The notes below the pieces were generated by a model. That model was not told the DNA's origin, searched no databases, and worked only from the letters and a program-made list of their open reading frames with translations. From contig NZ_CP024869.1 in the NCBI RefSeq assembly GCF_003052165.1, positions 1,398,001 to 1,462,000 on the forward strand: 64,000 nucleotides of DNA, in the 5' to 3' direction. This DNA comes from Dietzia sp. JS16-p6b. GTDB lineage: Bacteria; Actinomycetota; Actinomycetes; Mycobacteriales; Mycobacteriaceae. The position numbers and the translations under genes were made by a program. Positions 17,600-25,877 of the stretch are shown here, one piece after another (the stretch's first letter is position 1; each line of letters opens with the position of its first letter).

Positions 17600-19182
17600 T
17601 GTGCCCGCGTGCGGAGCCGACGCCGCGTCGACGTGCCGAGTCGGCGACCGACGAGACGTGCCACCGTCCTGCCGCTCGTGCCGATGACGCCGCCGCCGGG
17701 ATGGGTGGAGGCGCCCGCGAGGAACACGCCGTCGGCGCCGGGGACGGTGTGTCCGGCCAGATCCGGGTGGGGTCGCATGGGGAGCATCTGGTCGAGGGAC
17801 ATCTCCACGTGCATCACGTTGCCCCCGATCAGGCCGAGCTCGGTCTCCAGGTCCTGAGGGGTCTGGACATGGCGGTGGACGATGGAGTCGGTGAGCCCGG
17901 GCGCGAAGCGCTCCGCGGCCGCGATGATCCGGTCCGCCTCCCCGGGACCCGCCTGCGACCAGGAGCGCCCGTCCGCGAGATGCCGTGGGTGCCATTGCGA
18001 CCACAGTGTGAGCTCGTGCCGGCCCGCCGGCGCGAGCGAGGGGTCGAGCGAGCTGAAGCTCATCGCGAGGACGGCGGGATCCGCGTCGAGCCGTCCGGCC
18101 GCGGCGACCCCGTACCGGTGGTCGAGTCGGCGACGGTCCGTCACGAGCAGTTGCAGCCCGTGCGAACTGGTCGTCGTGGGCACTCCCGGGTAACGCGGCA
18201 GATCCGTCGTGCCCAGCCGGACGACCATCCCCAGCCCGAACCCGGGGCGGATCCTCCGGCGCCAGGCGTCGAGTCTCGCCGCGGGGAGTTCGTGGGAGAG
18301 GAGGTCGAGCGTGGTGTGGACGTGACAGGCCGCGACGACGGCCGAACAGTGCAGTGACCGGCCCCCCGCGGTCTCCACCCGCCACCCGGACCCCGCGCGG
18401 CGGATCGCCGTCGCTCCTGCACCCGCGGTGACCGATCCACCAGCGGCACGGACGGCGGACACGAGCGCGTCGGCGAGCGCGCCCGACCCGCCGATCGCAC
18501 GGCCGGGAGGGGTCTGGTGCATGAGCGCCGCGAAGCCGATCATCGGCGCGGTGCCGGCATGGGACATCGGTGGCCCGGACTGCGCGCCGAACCAGGACAG
18601 GGCGGCCTTCAGCCGCTCGGACGTGAAGGTCTGGTCGAGCAGGGCGTCGCCGGAGGACAGGAAGGTCTGGACCGCGCCGAAGGGATCCCGGAGATCGTCC
18701 CGACCGAGGAACGCCGCTCCCAGTCGGGACGCCGTGGGACGGACGCCGAACCCCTTCATCATCCGTCCGGCCAGGACCCCCCACCGGCGGACGAATCCGC
18801 GGTACGCGCGCGCATCCGTCTCGCCGCAGGCGGCGGCGATACTCGCGCAGGTCAGGTCGAGGTCGCGATGGAAGACGATCGGGGGGTCGTCGCTGCCCGG
18901 CGGGGCGGGGGCGAATCCCCACGGGTCACAGTCCACATACCTGAGGCCGTGAGCGGCGAGGTCCAACTCTTCCGGGATACCCGTGTGTCGGATCATCAGG
19001 TGCGCTGACGACCCACGATCCGTGCGGTGGCCGGGATAGCGCTCGACCGTGGAGGTGGCACCGCCCAGGACCGTGTCCTTCTCCACCACGTGGACGTCGA
19101 GGCCGGACCGCGCGAGATACGCGGCGCAGATGAGTCCGTTGTGACCGGATCCGATCACCACGACGTCATGACGGTTGTTCAC
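17596..19182 (-). CDS. CrtI/phytoene-desaturase-like FAD oxidoreductase
   Basis: The 528-residue protein starts at GTG 19182 behind ACGGAGGCTCGC. The N-terminal dinucleotide-binding motif is VVIGSGHNGLICAAYLARSG followed by VVEKD, and the C-terminal FAD motif is DGVFLAGASTHPGGGVIGTSG. This is the amine-oxidase/phytoene-desaturase superfamily, whose members oxidise carotenoids, retinol-like polyprenoids or other hydrophobic substrates at membranes. The substrate cannot be named. No carotenoid genes are near, although idsA2 lies 3 kb away. It overlaps lppM by four bases and the GNAT gene by 17, so all three are one transcription unit. I do not recall a homologue at this position in mycobacteria, where Rv2170 and lppM adjoin. 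Confidence 0.85.
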   Translation of the reverse strand: MNNRHDVVVIGSGHNGLICAAYLARSGLDVHVVEKDTVLGGATSTVERYPGHRTDRGSSAHLMIRHTGIPEELDLAAHGLRYVDCDPWGFAPAPPGSDDPPIVFHRDLDLTCASIAAACGETDARAYRGFVRRWGVLAGRMMKGFGVRPTASRLGAAFLGRDDLRDPFGAVQTFLSSGDALLDQTFTSERLKAALSWFGAQSGPPMSHAGTAPMIGFAALMHQTPPGRAIGGSGALADALVSAVRAAGGSVTAGAGATAIRRAGSGWRVETAGGRSLHCSAVVAACHVHTTLDLLSHELPAARLDAWRRRIRPGFGLGMVVRLGTTDLPRYPGVPTTTSSHGLQLLVTDRRRLDHRYGVAAAGRLDADPAVLAMSFSSLDPSLAPAGRHELTLWSQWHPRHLADGRSWSQAGPGEADRIIAAAERFAPGLTDSIVHRHVQTPQDLETELGLIGGNVMHVEMSLDQMLPMRPHPDLAGHTVPGADGVFLAGASTHPGGGVIGTSGRTVARLVGRRLGTSTRRRLRTRAQ

Positions 19183-19774
19183 GCGAGCCTCCGTGCTGGG
19201 TGAGGGGGAGCGGACGCGACAGTACGGCGAAGGGCCGGGCGTCGCCTTCGAACCTGTAGGCCCTGAGTACATCCGAGAAGCCCAGCGACCGGTACAGCCG
19301 CCACGCCCCGTTGGCCTCCTCGGGGACCTCGGGGGTCGAGAGCAGCACGGATCGCTCCGTACGGTCCGCCAGGAAGCGGCGGAGCAGCTCCGTCCCTATC
19401 CCGCGCCCCTGATAACGGGGGGATACGTGGAGTTCCGTCAGTTCGACATAATCCGTCGGCAGCTGTCGACCCTGATCACTCAGGCCCCGGGCGACCTGCT
19501 CGTACCACCACTGACCAGGGGCGCCCCGGTAGCCATAACAAATGGCCACCAGCGGCCCACGGGCGTGACCGAGAAACCGTCGACGCGGCGACTCGAAGGC
19601 CGCGACCCCGGACCACCCGTCTCGGTGACTGTGCTCCATCCACGCGGGGGCCCGGGATCGGATCACCTGGGGCGGGTAACCCATGGCGTCGACGTAGACA
19701 CCGAGCGCCTCGGGCAGTCGGTCTCGGAACTCGCCGGCGTCCAGGCTGGTGATCACGGTGTCCATCCACCCCAT
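19166..19774 (-). CDS. GNAT N-acetyltransferase (Rv2170-like)
   Basis: The 202-residue protein has a GNAT fold with the acetyl-CoA-binding motif VSPRYQGRGIGTELL (about residues 129-143), a following helix, and the C-terminal GAWRLYRSLGFSDVLRAYRF. The N-terminal 80 residues include WMEHSHRDGWSG and a LGHARGPLVAICYGY strand. Homologues at this locus (Rv2170) are about 206 residues, and lysine or isocitrate dehydrogenase acetylation has been reported for Rv2170. The substrate here is unknown. ATG 19774 is preceded by GATGAG. It leads the operon with the CrtI-like and lppM genes. Confidence 0.85.
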   Translation of the reverse strand: MGWMDTVITSLDAGEFRDRLPEALGVYVDAMGYPPQVIRSRAPAWMEHSHRDGWSGVAAFESPRRRFLGHARGPLVAICYGYRGAPGQWWYEQVARGLSDQGRQLPTDYVELTELHVSPRYQGRGIGTELLRRFLADRTERSVLLSTPEVPEEANGAWRLYRSLGFSDVLRAYRFEGDARPFAVLSRPLPLTQHGGSREQPS

Positions 19775-19857
19775 CTCATCACGTGCGCGCGTTCGCGACC
19801 GGGATTGTGTCGTACCCCGCCGATACCGTGAGCCGCAGAAGGGGAGGTGCAGGGCAG

Positions 19858-20262
19858 ATGGGTTCGAGAACGCCGGTCCGTACGCCAGCCGGGGGTGCCG
19901 TCGGGTTCCTCGGTCGAGCGGAGCGCGCCGAGATCCACCGGGGCCGGGCCGTGGCCGCGACGTCCCCCGCCGACCGGTTTCTCGAGTCGTACCGCGCGGC
20001 GAGGTCGGCGGCGGCGGCGCTCGTGTCCCCGGGGCCGCGTCGTCGTGGACCTTCCGATGTTTGGCACAGACTCGCCGCGGAAGTGCCCGAATTGGCGGAA
20101 TGGGCCTCCGCGTTCGGCGGTTACTCGACCCTCGCCGCCGCCGTGGAGGACGGTCTGCCCCGCGACGTCTCACACCGTATGGCGGACGATTTCCTCTGGG
20201 CGGTCGGCCGATTCCTGGACCTGGTGGACGAGCGGTTGGGGGTTCTGGGGCCGGCGGCGTGA
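19858..20262 (+). CDS. SAV_6107-type HEPN-domain protein
   Basis: The 134-residue protein is all-helical, starting at ATG 19858 after GGGGAGGTGCAGGGCAG. The conserved parts are PADRFLESYRAARSAAAALV and, near the C-terminus, SHRMADDFLWAVGRFLDLVDERLG. I recognise this as the SAV_6107 group of HEPN proteins, which lie beside the DUF3040 gene in many Actinobacteria. Canonical HEPN RNases carry R-x4-6-H. The nearest match here is weak (no clear RxxxxH), so nuclease activity is doubtful. There is no nucleotidyltransferase partner nearby, so it is probably not a toxin-antitoxin pair. Function is unknown. Confidence 0.75.
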   Translation: MGSRTPVRTPAGGAVGFLGRAERAEIHRGRAVAATSPADRFLESYRAARSAAAALVSPGPRRRGPSDVWHRLAAEVPELAEWASAFGGYSTLAAAVEDGLPRDVSHRMADDFLWAVGRFLDLVDERLGVLGPAA

Positions 20263-20308
20263 CGCCGTGGACGACGGGTGGGGCAGGCTTCCCGTCGTCA
20301 CGCGGAAT

Positions 20309-20327
20309 CGCGGTGGTCACCACCGCG
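20309..20327. promoter_or_regulatory. 19-bp perfect palindrome, candidate operator
   Basis: CGCGGTGGT-C-ACCACCGCG is a perfect dyad with nine-base arms and a single central base. It lies in the 176-base gap before the DUF3040 gene, about 45 bases upstream of a TAGACT -10-like hexamer (20372-20377). The single-base centre favours a protein-binding site over an RNA hairpin. The regulator is unknown. Confidence 0.45.
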
Positions 20328-20438
20328 TTGCGCTCGTATGATGGGAGGAACCCTCGACCGGCCGATCCCCGTAGACTGTCCACGTCACACGGCCGAGCCG
20401 GCCGAGCTCGTAAGCACGAGCGTTCTGAGGAGGTCGCA

Positions 20439-20846
20439 GTGCCCCTGTCCGAGCACGAGCAGCGCATGCTCGACGAGATCGAGAATGCGCTCTACGCCGA
20501 CGACCCCAAGTTCGCGTCGTCTGTTCGAAAGACCGGTGGGGCCGGTGGTCGGCGACCCGCCGGTGTAGTAGTGGTCCTCGGTCTCGTGGGGGTCGCGCTC
20601 CTAGTGGGCGGGCTGGCGCTCGACTTCAAGCCCGGCGGTTTTCCCGTCCTCAGTCTGGTGGGTTTCCTCGTGATGTTCGCGGCCGGTGTGATGGCTCTTC
20701 GTTCGGCGCCCTCCACGGGGTCGTCGACCGCGGCCTCCGGTGGAACCCGGGTACCGGGTGCGGGGAAGTCGTCCTCCAAGGGGGCGGAAGGCCAGAGTTA
20801 CTCTTCTCGCATGGAAGACCGCTTCCGCCGTCGGTTCGAGCAGTAA
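20439..20846 (+). CDS. DUF3040 membrane protein (Rv2169c-like)
   Basis: The 135-residue protein begins MPLSEHEQRMLDEIENALYADDPKFASSV (written in part: SEHEQRMLDEIE is the DUF3040 signature), followed by two adjacent transmembrane helices (about residues 42-60 and 68-86) and a Ser/Gly-rich cytoplasmic tail ending MEDRFRRRFEQ. The GTG start at 20439 follows CTGAGGAGGTCGCA, an excellent ribosome binding site. The family is universal in Actinobacteria and usually lies just upstream of mraZ, as here. Its function is unknown. A strong hairpin follows the stop, separating it from the dcw operon. Confidence 0.85.
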   Translation: MPLSEHEQRMLDEIENALYADDPKFASSVRKTGGAGGRRPAGVVVVLGLVGVALLVGGLALDFKPGGFPVLSLVGFLVMFAAGVMALRSAPSTGSSTAASGGTRVPGAGKSSSKGAEGQSYSSRMEDRFRRRFEQ

Positions 20847-20867
20847 CCACGACGTCTGACGAGCTCC

Positions 20868-20910
20868 GGGGAGGGGCGAGCGCATCGGCGCTCGCCCCTC
20901 CCTCCTATTT
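20868..20910 (+). terminator. strong intrinsic-type terminator after DUF3040 gene
   Basis: A 14-bp perfect stem (20869-20882 with 20889-20902; GGGAGGGGCGAGCG) with a six-base loop is followed by TCCTATTT. It is the strongest hairpin in the window and sits 22 bases after the stop. Confidence 0.8.
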
Positions 20911-21278
20911 GCGAGGTTCGGGCCCGCTCCTGAGGTAGCGGTGTCCGAGGTATCGGCCCGCTTCCGAGCGCCGGCCCGCTCCGCTCCGCCTCTCTGGCGA
21001 CGAACCACTCCTGTGGCTCCGCACGTGTCTCGGCGACCGTCCTACTCGATGTCATCCGAGAGTCCGGCGGGCGAGTTGGCGACGACCGTCCCCACCACTC
21101 GCGCCCCTGCTCTCCACTTTGCCCCACCAGCATCCGTCCGGTAATCCCACGGATGCGCTCGAGTCACATAAACCACAGACAACCACCGGAAATGCGTCCG
21201 TGTGGGTGCGCCACGTTAGGTTCCGGTAGCGGAGTTGTCCCGCTCTTGCGCGGTCTGAACTGCAAAGACTTCCCAAGG
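20911..21278. other. long non-coding leader region upstream of mraZ
   Basis: No convincing gene is seen on either strand; the open frames here lack ribosome binding sites and recognisable products. It contains degenerate GGCCCGCT(C/T)C repeats (20925-20992), a 7-bp hairpin CATCCGT/ACGGATG (21131-21155), and a TAGGTT (21216-21221) that could be the -10 element for the dcw operon. On the minus strand CCCCA/CTCCA words at 21112 and 21122 are ten bases apart, weakly echoing the MraZ boxes. Confidence 0.5.
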
Positions 21279-21333
21279 TGGGGAGAAGTGGGGCGCAGGC
21301 CTTGTTTGTGGGGCATTGTGGGGTACAGTGGGG
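21279..21333 (+). promoter_or_regulatory. MraZ-box array (five TGGGG in 10-bp register)
   Basis: TGGGG occurs at 21279, 21289, 21309, 21319 and 21329. Every start is in the same ten-base register, with the unit expected at 21299 missing. MraZ is known to bind TGGGN direct repeats with five-base spacers upstream of its own gene. The array ends 43 bases before the mraZ start, so autoregulation of the whole dcw operon is expected. Confidence 0.8.
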
Positions 21334-21375
21334 GATGCGAGGAGCTCGAAGGGGCCTGATCCCAGGAGGTGGCGG

Positions 21376-21852
21376 GTGACCGACACCGACCCCAACGACT
21401 CCGAGCGCGAACGAGCCTTCGTCGGGTACGGGACGCACCGTCCCAAGCTCGACGACAAGGGACGGCTGACGATCCCCGCCAGGTTCAGGCCAGGCCTGTC
21501 GGACGGGGTGGTGGTGTGTGGGTGGTTCACCAACACGCTCTCGGTCTTCCCGGAGCGCGAGTTCGACGCGCTGGTCAGAAAGGTGCGGCCGACCGCCAAC
21601 CTCAGCGAGAGGCACATGGCGTTCTTCCGGCTCCTGGTGAGTGGCGCGGAGGTTCAACAACTCGATTCACAGGGGCGGATCTCCATCCCGGTGAGTCAGC
21701 GAAATTACGCGGGCCTCGGCAAGGACTGCGTGGTCAACGGCCTGGGGGAACGCCTCGAGGTCTGGGATGCAGACGCCTGGGACCGCTACAGCGCGGAGAA
21801 CCTCCCCGTGTTCTCCGAGATGGAGGGCACATCCCTGGGGATCGAATTCTGA
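21376..21852 (+). CDS. mraZ: transcriptional regulator MraZ
   Basis: MraZ is a ring-forming AbrB-fold DNA-binding repressor of the dcw cluster. The 158-residue protein has both duplicated halves: GTHRPKLDDKGRLTIPARFR (first DxxGR) and VQQLDSQGRISIPVSQR (second DxxGR). GTG 21376 is chosen because AGGAGG lies six bases upstream; the frame from 21316 starts inside the MraZ boxes. This start adds about 15 residues (TDTDPNDSERERAF) before the usual MFxG beginning. A spacer of 205 bases follows before rsmH, the largest gap in the first half of the operon. Confidence 0.93.
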   Translation: MTDTDPNDSERERAFVGYGTHRPKLDDKGRLTIPARFRPGLSDGVVVCGWFTNTLSVFPEREFDALVRKVRPTANLSERHMAFFRLLVSGAEVQQLDSQGRISIPVSQRNYAGLGKDCVVNGLGERLEVWDADAWDRYSAENLPVFSEMEGTSLGIEF

Positions 21853-21872
21853 TCGCCGGGGTCGAGAACGCA

Positions 21873-21983
21873 CTGTCGAGAGCGCATTTCGACAGCACGG
21901 CATGTGGACAGCACGAGAGCACGACGGACGGAGCCCCCCGGCCCCTGCCCGGCACCACCCTGGCGTACTTCCCCAACGCCAGG
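21873..21983 (+). other. two hairpins in the mraZ-rsmH spacer
   Basis: CTGTCGA (21873-21879) pairs with TCGACAG (21889-21895), and CCTGGCGT (21959-21966) pairs with ACGCCAGG (21976-21983). Both have perfect stems and nine-base loops. Neither has a U-tract. They may be RNA processing, pausing or attenuation elements. No gene fits the spacer. Confidence 0.45.
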
Positions 21984-22057
21984 TGGGTACCGGACGGGGA
22001 CCAGGGGGCTCCACCACAACCGGAGAGCCGATGGCATCCGGACGGGAGGGAGGCGAC

Positions 22058-23080
22058 ATGGCGGAAGAGCCCGGCTCCGACCGCGCCGCGGCCCGGTTCG
22101 GCCACGTCCCCGTCTTCCTCGACCGCACCCTCGAACTCTTCCGGCCAGTCGTCGACGCCGCCGCCACAGCGGGCCGCAGGCCGGTGATCGTGGACGGCAC
22201 GTTGGGCTTGGGCGGACACACCTCGCACCTCCTCGCCGCATTCGACGACCTGCGGGTCGTCGGGGTCGACCGCGACCCGGACGCCCTCGAGATCGCCACC
22301 CGGAGGCTCACCGCGTTCCGGGACCGGTTCACTCCCGTGCACGCCCGGTTCGACGATCTCGACCTGATCGTGAGCAGTCTTCCCGCGGAGTCGAGGGACG
22401 ACGCCGGGCCCGCGATCGACGGGGTGCTGCTCGATTTCGGTGTCTCATCCATGCAGCTCGACGTGGCAGAGCGGGGATTCGCGTACTCGGTCGACTCGCC
22501 GCTGGACATGCGGATGGACCCCACCACGGGGCCGACCGCCGCCGACATCCTGGCGGACTACCCGCGCGACGATCTCGCGAGGATCTTCAGGGTCTACGGC
22601 GAGGAGCGGTTCGCGCGACAGATCGCCTCCGCCATAGTGCGTCGCCGGGAGACCGATCCCATCTCGTCCAGCGCCCAGCTCGTCGAACTCCTCTACGACA
22701 CCATTCCCCAGGGCGCACGACGCACCGGCGGGCATCCCGGGAAGCGCGTCTTCCAGGCCCTGCGTATCGAGGTCAATGCCGAGCTCGAGGCGGTGGAGAA
22801 CGCGGTACCGGGGTACCTCGACCTCCTGAGGCGTGGCGGGCGGGCGCTGTTCATGGCGTACCACTCGCTCGAGGACAAGATCGTCAAGCGGGAACTCACC
22901 CTCCGGACCGCCTCGCGCACCCCGGCCGGACTGCCGGTGGAACTGCCGGGGCACGGCCCCGAGTTCGAGTCCGTGACCCGCGGGGCGGAGAAGGCGTCAC
23001 AGTCCGAGATCGACCACAACCCGCGCTCGGCCTCGGTCCGGGTGCGATGCGTCCGGCGTATCGACGGGAGAACCCCATGA
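22058..23080 (+). CDS. rsmH: 16S rRNA m4C1402 methyltransferase
   Basis: RsmH (MraW) methylates N4 of C1402 in the 16S rRNA decoding centre using SAM. The 340-residue protein has HVPVFLDRTLEL, the SAM motif VDGTLGLGGHT, VGVDRDPDAL, LLDFGVSSMQLD, and the C-terminal AYHSLEDKIVKR and IDHNPRSASVRVR. ATG 22058 is taken because GGGAGGGAGG lies just upstream; ATG 22031 in frame has no such site. The stop overlaps ftsL by four bases (ATGA). Confidence 0.95.
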   Translation: MAEEPGSDRAAARFGHVPVFLDRTLELFRPVVDAAATAGRRPVIVDGTLGLGGHTSHLLAAFDDLRVVGVDRDPDALEIATRRLTAFRDRFTPVHARFDDLDLIVSSLPAESRDDAGPAIDGVLLDFGVSSMQLDVAERGFAYSVDSPLDMRMDPTTGPTAADILADYPRDDLARIFRVYGEERFARQIASAIVRRRETDPISSSAQLVELLYDTIPQGARRTGGHPGKRVFQALRIEVNAELEAVENAVPGYLDLLRRGGRALFMAYHSLEDKIVKRELTLRTASRTPAGLPVELPGHGPEFESVTRGAEKASQSEIDHNPRSASVRVRCVRRIDGRTP

Positions 23081-23862
23081 CGAGCACCATCGACACGGCG
23101 GATCCCGCCGACAGCTCAGATACCCGGCGCGCGCCCACCGCCCCGACCGGGCGGCCCCCGGGCGTCGGGGCGGTGGGCCTGCGCCGTAAGCCGGTCACCC
23201 GCTCGGTGCGGGGGCGCAGGACGGTGGTCGTCCCCGCGGAACGACTGAGTCCTGCCGAGTTGGCGGGTCGGATCCCCTTCGTGGTGGTCATGCTCCTCCT
23301 CATCGGAACGGGCGTCGGCGGGACTCTCCTGCTGTCGGCGCAGACGACGCAGGACACCTACGACCTCAAGAACGCGCGCGACGCCAACGTGGAGCTCGTC
23401 GAGCGCATGGAGGCGCTCCGGGCGTCCAACGAGCGCGCCCGGTCGGCGGAGGTACTGGCGCAGCGCGCCGAGAAGCTCGGAATGGTCGGGGTCGCCAGTG
23501 CCCCCATCCTCACCAGGGGGTCGGACGGTGTGATCGAGGTGGTCGGCGAGCCCGAGGCGACGCTCGGCGCGCCGGTCAGGCCGCTGCAGCCGGCTCCGGT
23601 AGGGTCCGAACCGTCGACGTCGCCCGAGCGGGGCGGATTCGACGCACCTCCCGCGCAGGTGCCGCAGGACAGGACTCCCCGCGGGGTCGCTCCCGTCCCG
23701 TATCCACCTCTCGCGGGTCGCCCGGTCCCGGCCGCACCGCCGGCCCCGATGGAAGAGCCCTCCGGCCCGGCTCCCGCTGTGGCCCCCGATCCCCCGGCCC
23801 CCGTGCCGGCCCCGGGTGGCGAGGTCGCGACACTCGCGCCGGTCCCCGGCCCGCTCTACTGA
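23077..23862 (+). CDS. ftsL: cell division protein FtsL
   Basis: FtsL is a bitopic divisome protein that works with FtsB/FtsQ to activate FtsWI. The 261-residue protein has a cytoplasmic basic N-terminus, one transmembrane helix (about residues 65-88, GRIPFVVVMLLLIGTGVGG), a periplasmic leucine-zipper-like stretch (DLKNARDANVELVERMEALR) and a conserved AEKLGMVG segment. A long tail of about 100 residues is rich in Pro and Ala, as in other Mycobacteriales FtsL. Assignment rests on position, topology and the KLGMV motif. It is coupled to rsmH by the ATGA overlap. Confidence 0.85.
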   Translation: MTSTIDTADPADSSDTRRAPTAPTGRPPGVGAVGLRRKPVTRSVRGRRTVVVPAERLSPAELAGRIPFVVVMLLLIGTGVGGTLLLSAQTTQDTYDLKNARDANVELVERMEALRASNERARSAEVLAQRAEKLGMVGVASAPILTRGSDGVIEVVGEPEATLGAPVRPLQPAPVGSEPSTSPERGGFDAPPAQVPQDRTPRGVAPVPYPPLAGRPVPAAPPAPMEEPSGPAPAVAPDPPAPVPAPGGEVATLAPVPGPLY

Positions 23863-23888
23863 CGACACGACCTGCGAAAGGCCCCTCG

Positions 23889-25802
23889 ATGACCGATCGA
23901 CGCAATCCGGGACAGGGCCCGCGGGTCCCTTCGGGGGCATCTCGCGGCGGCCGCTCGGACGACGGTCGGCCGCCCACCCGGTCCGGCAGGGTCCTCACCG
24001 CCGACTCGACGGACCGGCGGTTCACGTGGATGCGCTCAGCTTTCGCCGTCATCATGGTGATAGCGCTGGTCAAGCTGCTGTGGGTCCAGACGATCGGCGG
24101 CACCGAGCTCGCGGCACGCGCGGAGAGCCAACGACAGGTCCACCAGGTGCTCCCCGCCACCCGCGGCGCGATCGTCGATGTCCACGGCGACCCGATCGCG
24201 TTCACCCGCGAGGCCCGGGACCTGTCCATCCAGCCGCTGGTCGAGCAACGCAACGCCGAAGCGCGCAGGGAACTGAACCGCACCAACCCCACCTGGGGCG
24301 AGCTGGTCGAGCAGATCGCTGACGAGTTCGAGTCCGTGCTGGGGGAGAAGATCGACCGGTCGGAGATCGAGGCCAAACTCACCTCCGAGGGTGGTTTCAC
24401 CTACCTCGTCCGCAACGTGGACGTGACCCAGGCCAATGCCATCACCAGGAAGTTTCCGATGATCGGTGCGGAACGGGTGGACATCCGCGAGTACCCGGGC
24501 GGAGCCCTCGCGGCAAACGTGGTGGGAGCCACGTCGAAGAGCGACGACGGGAAGCTCATCGGTCTACAGGGCATCGAGGCGTCCTTCAACGACGAGCTCG
24601 ACGGTGAGGACGGCCGCCAGACCTTCGACCGTGCCCAGGACGACACGGTGATCCCGGGGACCCTGCGGAACGTCTCGGCCCCACGAGACGGTGACACGAT
24701 CCGTCTGACGCTCGACGCGGACCTGCAGTGGCACGTCCAGAAGGCCGTGCAGTCCGCCAAGGACTCCTCGGGTGCGCAGAGCGCGTCGGCGGTCGTGCTG
24801 GACTCCGAGACCGGAGAGGTCCGCGCGATGGCCAACGACAACACCTTCAACCCCGCGGTGGGCATCGGCGCCGAGCTCGAGCGCGGGGCGGACCTCGGCA
24901 ACCCGGCGATCACCTCGCCCTTCGAGCCCGGCTCGGTGCAGAAGATCATCACCGCCGCCGCGGCGATCGAGGCCGGACTGACCGACCCGGGCGAGGTCCA
25001 TTCGGTGGACGGGAGCATCAGCATGGAGGGGGTGACCGTCTCCGATGCGTGGCAGCACGGGCCGACGCCCTACACGACCACGGGAATCTTCGGGAAGTCC
25101 TCGAACGTCGGGACTCTCATGCTGGCGCAGCGCGTCGGCAAGGAATCGTATTCTGAGTACCTGCGGAAATTCGGGCTGGGTCAGCGGTCGGGCATCGAAC
25201 TCGCCGGCGAGTCTGACGGTCTGGTACCCGACCTGCAGAACTGGCAGGGTGGAACCTTTGCCAATCTGCCCATCGGGCAGGGGTTGTCGATGACCACCCT
25301 TCAGATGGCGGGCATCTACCAGGCCATCGCCAACGACGGGGTCCGGGTGCCGCCACGGATCGTCGCCGAGCGGGTGGACCCGGACGGTGAGGTCCACGAG
25401 GCCGATCGACCGGAAGGAGAGCGGGTGGTCAGCGAGCAGACCGCTCGCACAGTGCGTGACATGTTCCGCTCGGTCGTCCAGTCCGGCCCGGGGGCACAGG
25501 CGGGAACCGGCCCCCAGGCCGCGGTGGCGGGGTACCAGATCAGCGGGAAGACCGGCACCGCCCAGCAGATCGACCCCTCGTGCGCCTGCTACTCCAACTC
25601 GCGGTACTGGATCACCTTCTCGGGCATCCTGCCCGCCGACGATCCGAGGTACGTGATCTCGATCATGCTCGACGCTCCACAGCGCGGCACTCTCGGCGCA
25701 TCCGCCGCGCCCCTCTTCCACGACATCGCCTCGTGGCTGGTCAACCGGGACAACATCCCGCCGTCCGCCCCCGCGGCGGACCTGATCCTGCAGGCGCAGT
25801 GA
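23889..25802 (+). CDS. ftsI: septal peptidoglycan transpeptidase FtsI (PBP3/PbpB)
   Basis: This class B penicillin-binding protein cross-links septal peptidoglycan, paired with FtsW. The 637-residue protein has a short cytoplasmic N-terminus, one transmembrane helix (FAVIMVIALVKLLWVQTIG), the dimerisation domain with RGAIVDVHGDPIAF, and the transpeptidase domain with SVQK (nucleophile S349), SSN (404-406) and KTG (554-556). A basic residue-rich segment before the helix is typical of Mycobacteriales PbpB. The start ATG 23889 follows GAAAGGCCCC. It ends with a short tail after the transpeptidase domain, with no PASTA repeats. Confidence 0.95.
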   Translation: MTDRRNPGQGPRVPSGASRGGRSDDGRPPTRSGRVLTADSTDRRFTWMRSAFAVIMVIALVKLLWVQTIGGTELAARAESQRQVHQVLPATRGAIVDVHGDPIAFTREARDLSIQPLVEQRNAEARRELNRTNPTWGELVEQIADEFESVLGEKIDRSEIEAKLTSEGGFTYLVRNVDVTQANAITRKFPMIGAERVDIREYPGGALAANVVGATSKSDDGKLIGLQGIEASFNDELDGEDGRQTFDRAQDDTVIPGTLRNVSAPRDGDTIRLTLDADLQWHVQKAVQSAKDSSGAQSASAVVLDSETGEVRAMANDNTFNPAVGIGAELERGADLGNPAITSPFEPGSVQKIITAAAAIEAGLTDPGEVHSVDGSISMEGVTVSDAWQHGPTPYTTTGIFGKSSNVGTLMLAQRVGKESYSEYLRKFGLGQRSGIELAGESDGLVPDLQNWQGGTFANLPIGQGLSMTTLQMAGIYQAIANDGVRVPPRIVAERVDPDGEVHEADRPEGERVVSEQTARTVRDMFRSVVQSGPGAQAGTGPQAAVAGYQISGKTGTAQQIDPSCACYSNSRYWITFSGILPADDPRYVISIMLDAPQRGTLGASAAPLFHDIASWLVNRDNIPPSAPAADLILQAQ

Positions 25803-25877
25803 CGCGCGACCGGCAAGGTAGCGTGTAGCGGGTTCACGAGGGGTCACGGAGAACGAGAGGCGGGTCGAGGACAGGCG

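Noticed and set aside
20798-21144. Possible small genes on either strand between the DUF3040 gene and mraZ
   Set aside because: The frames have no ribosome binding site, low-information Arg/Pro/Ser composition, and one overlaps the strong terminator hairpin.
20911-21278. A structural RNA such as RNase P RNA in the mraZ upstream gap
   Set aside because: The universally conserved blocks of RNase P RNA, tmRNA and SRP RNA are not seen. The region is explained in part by terminator, promoter and MraZ boxes.
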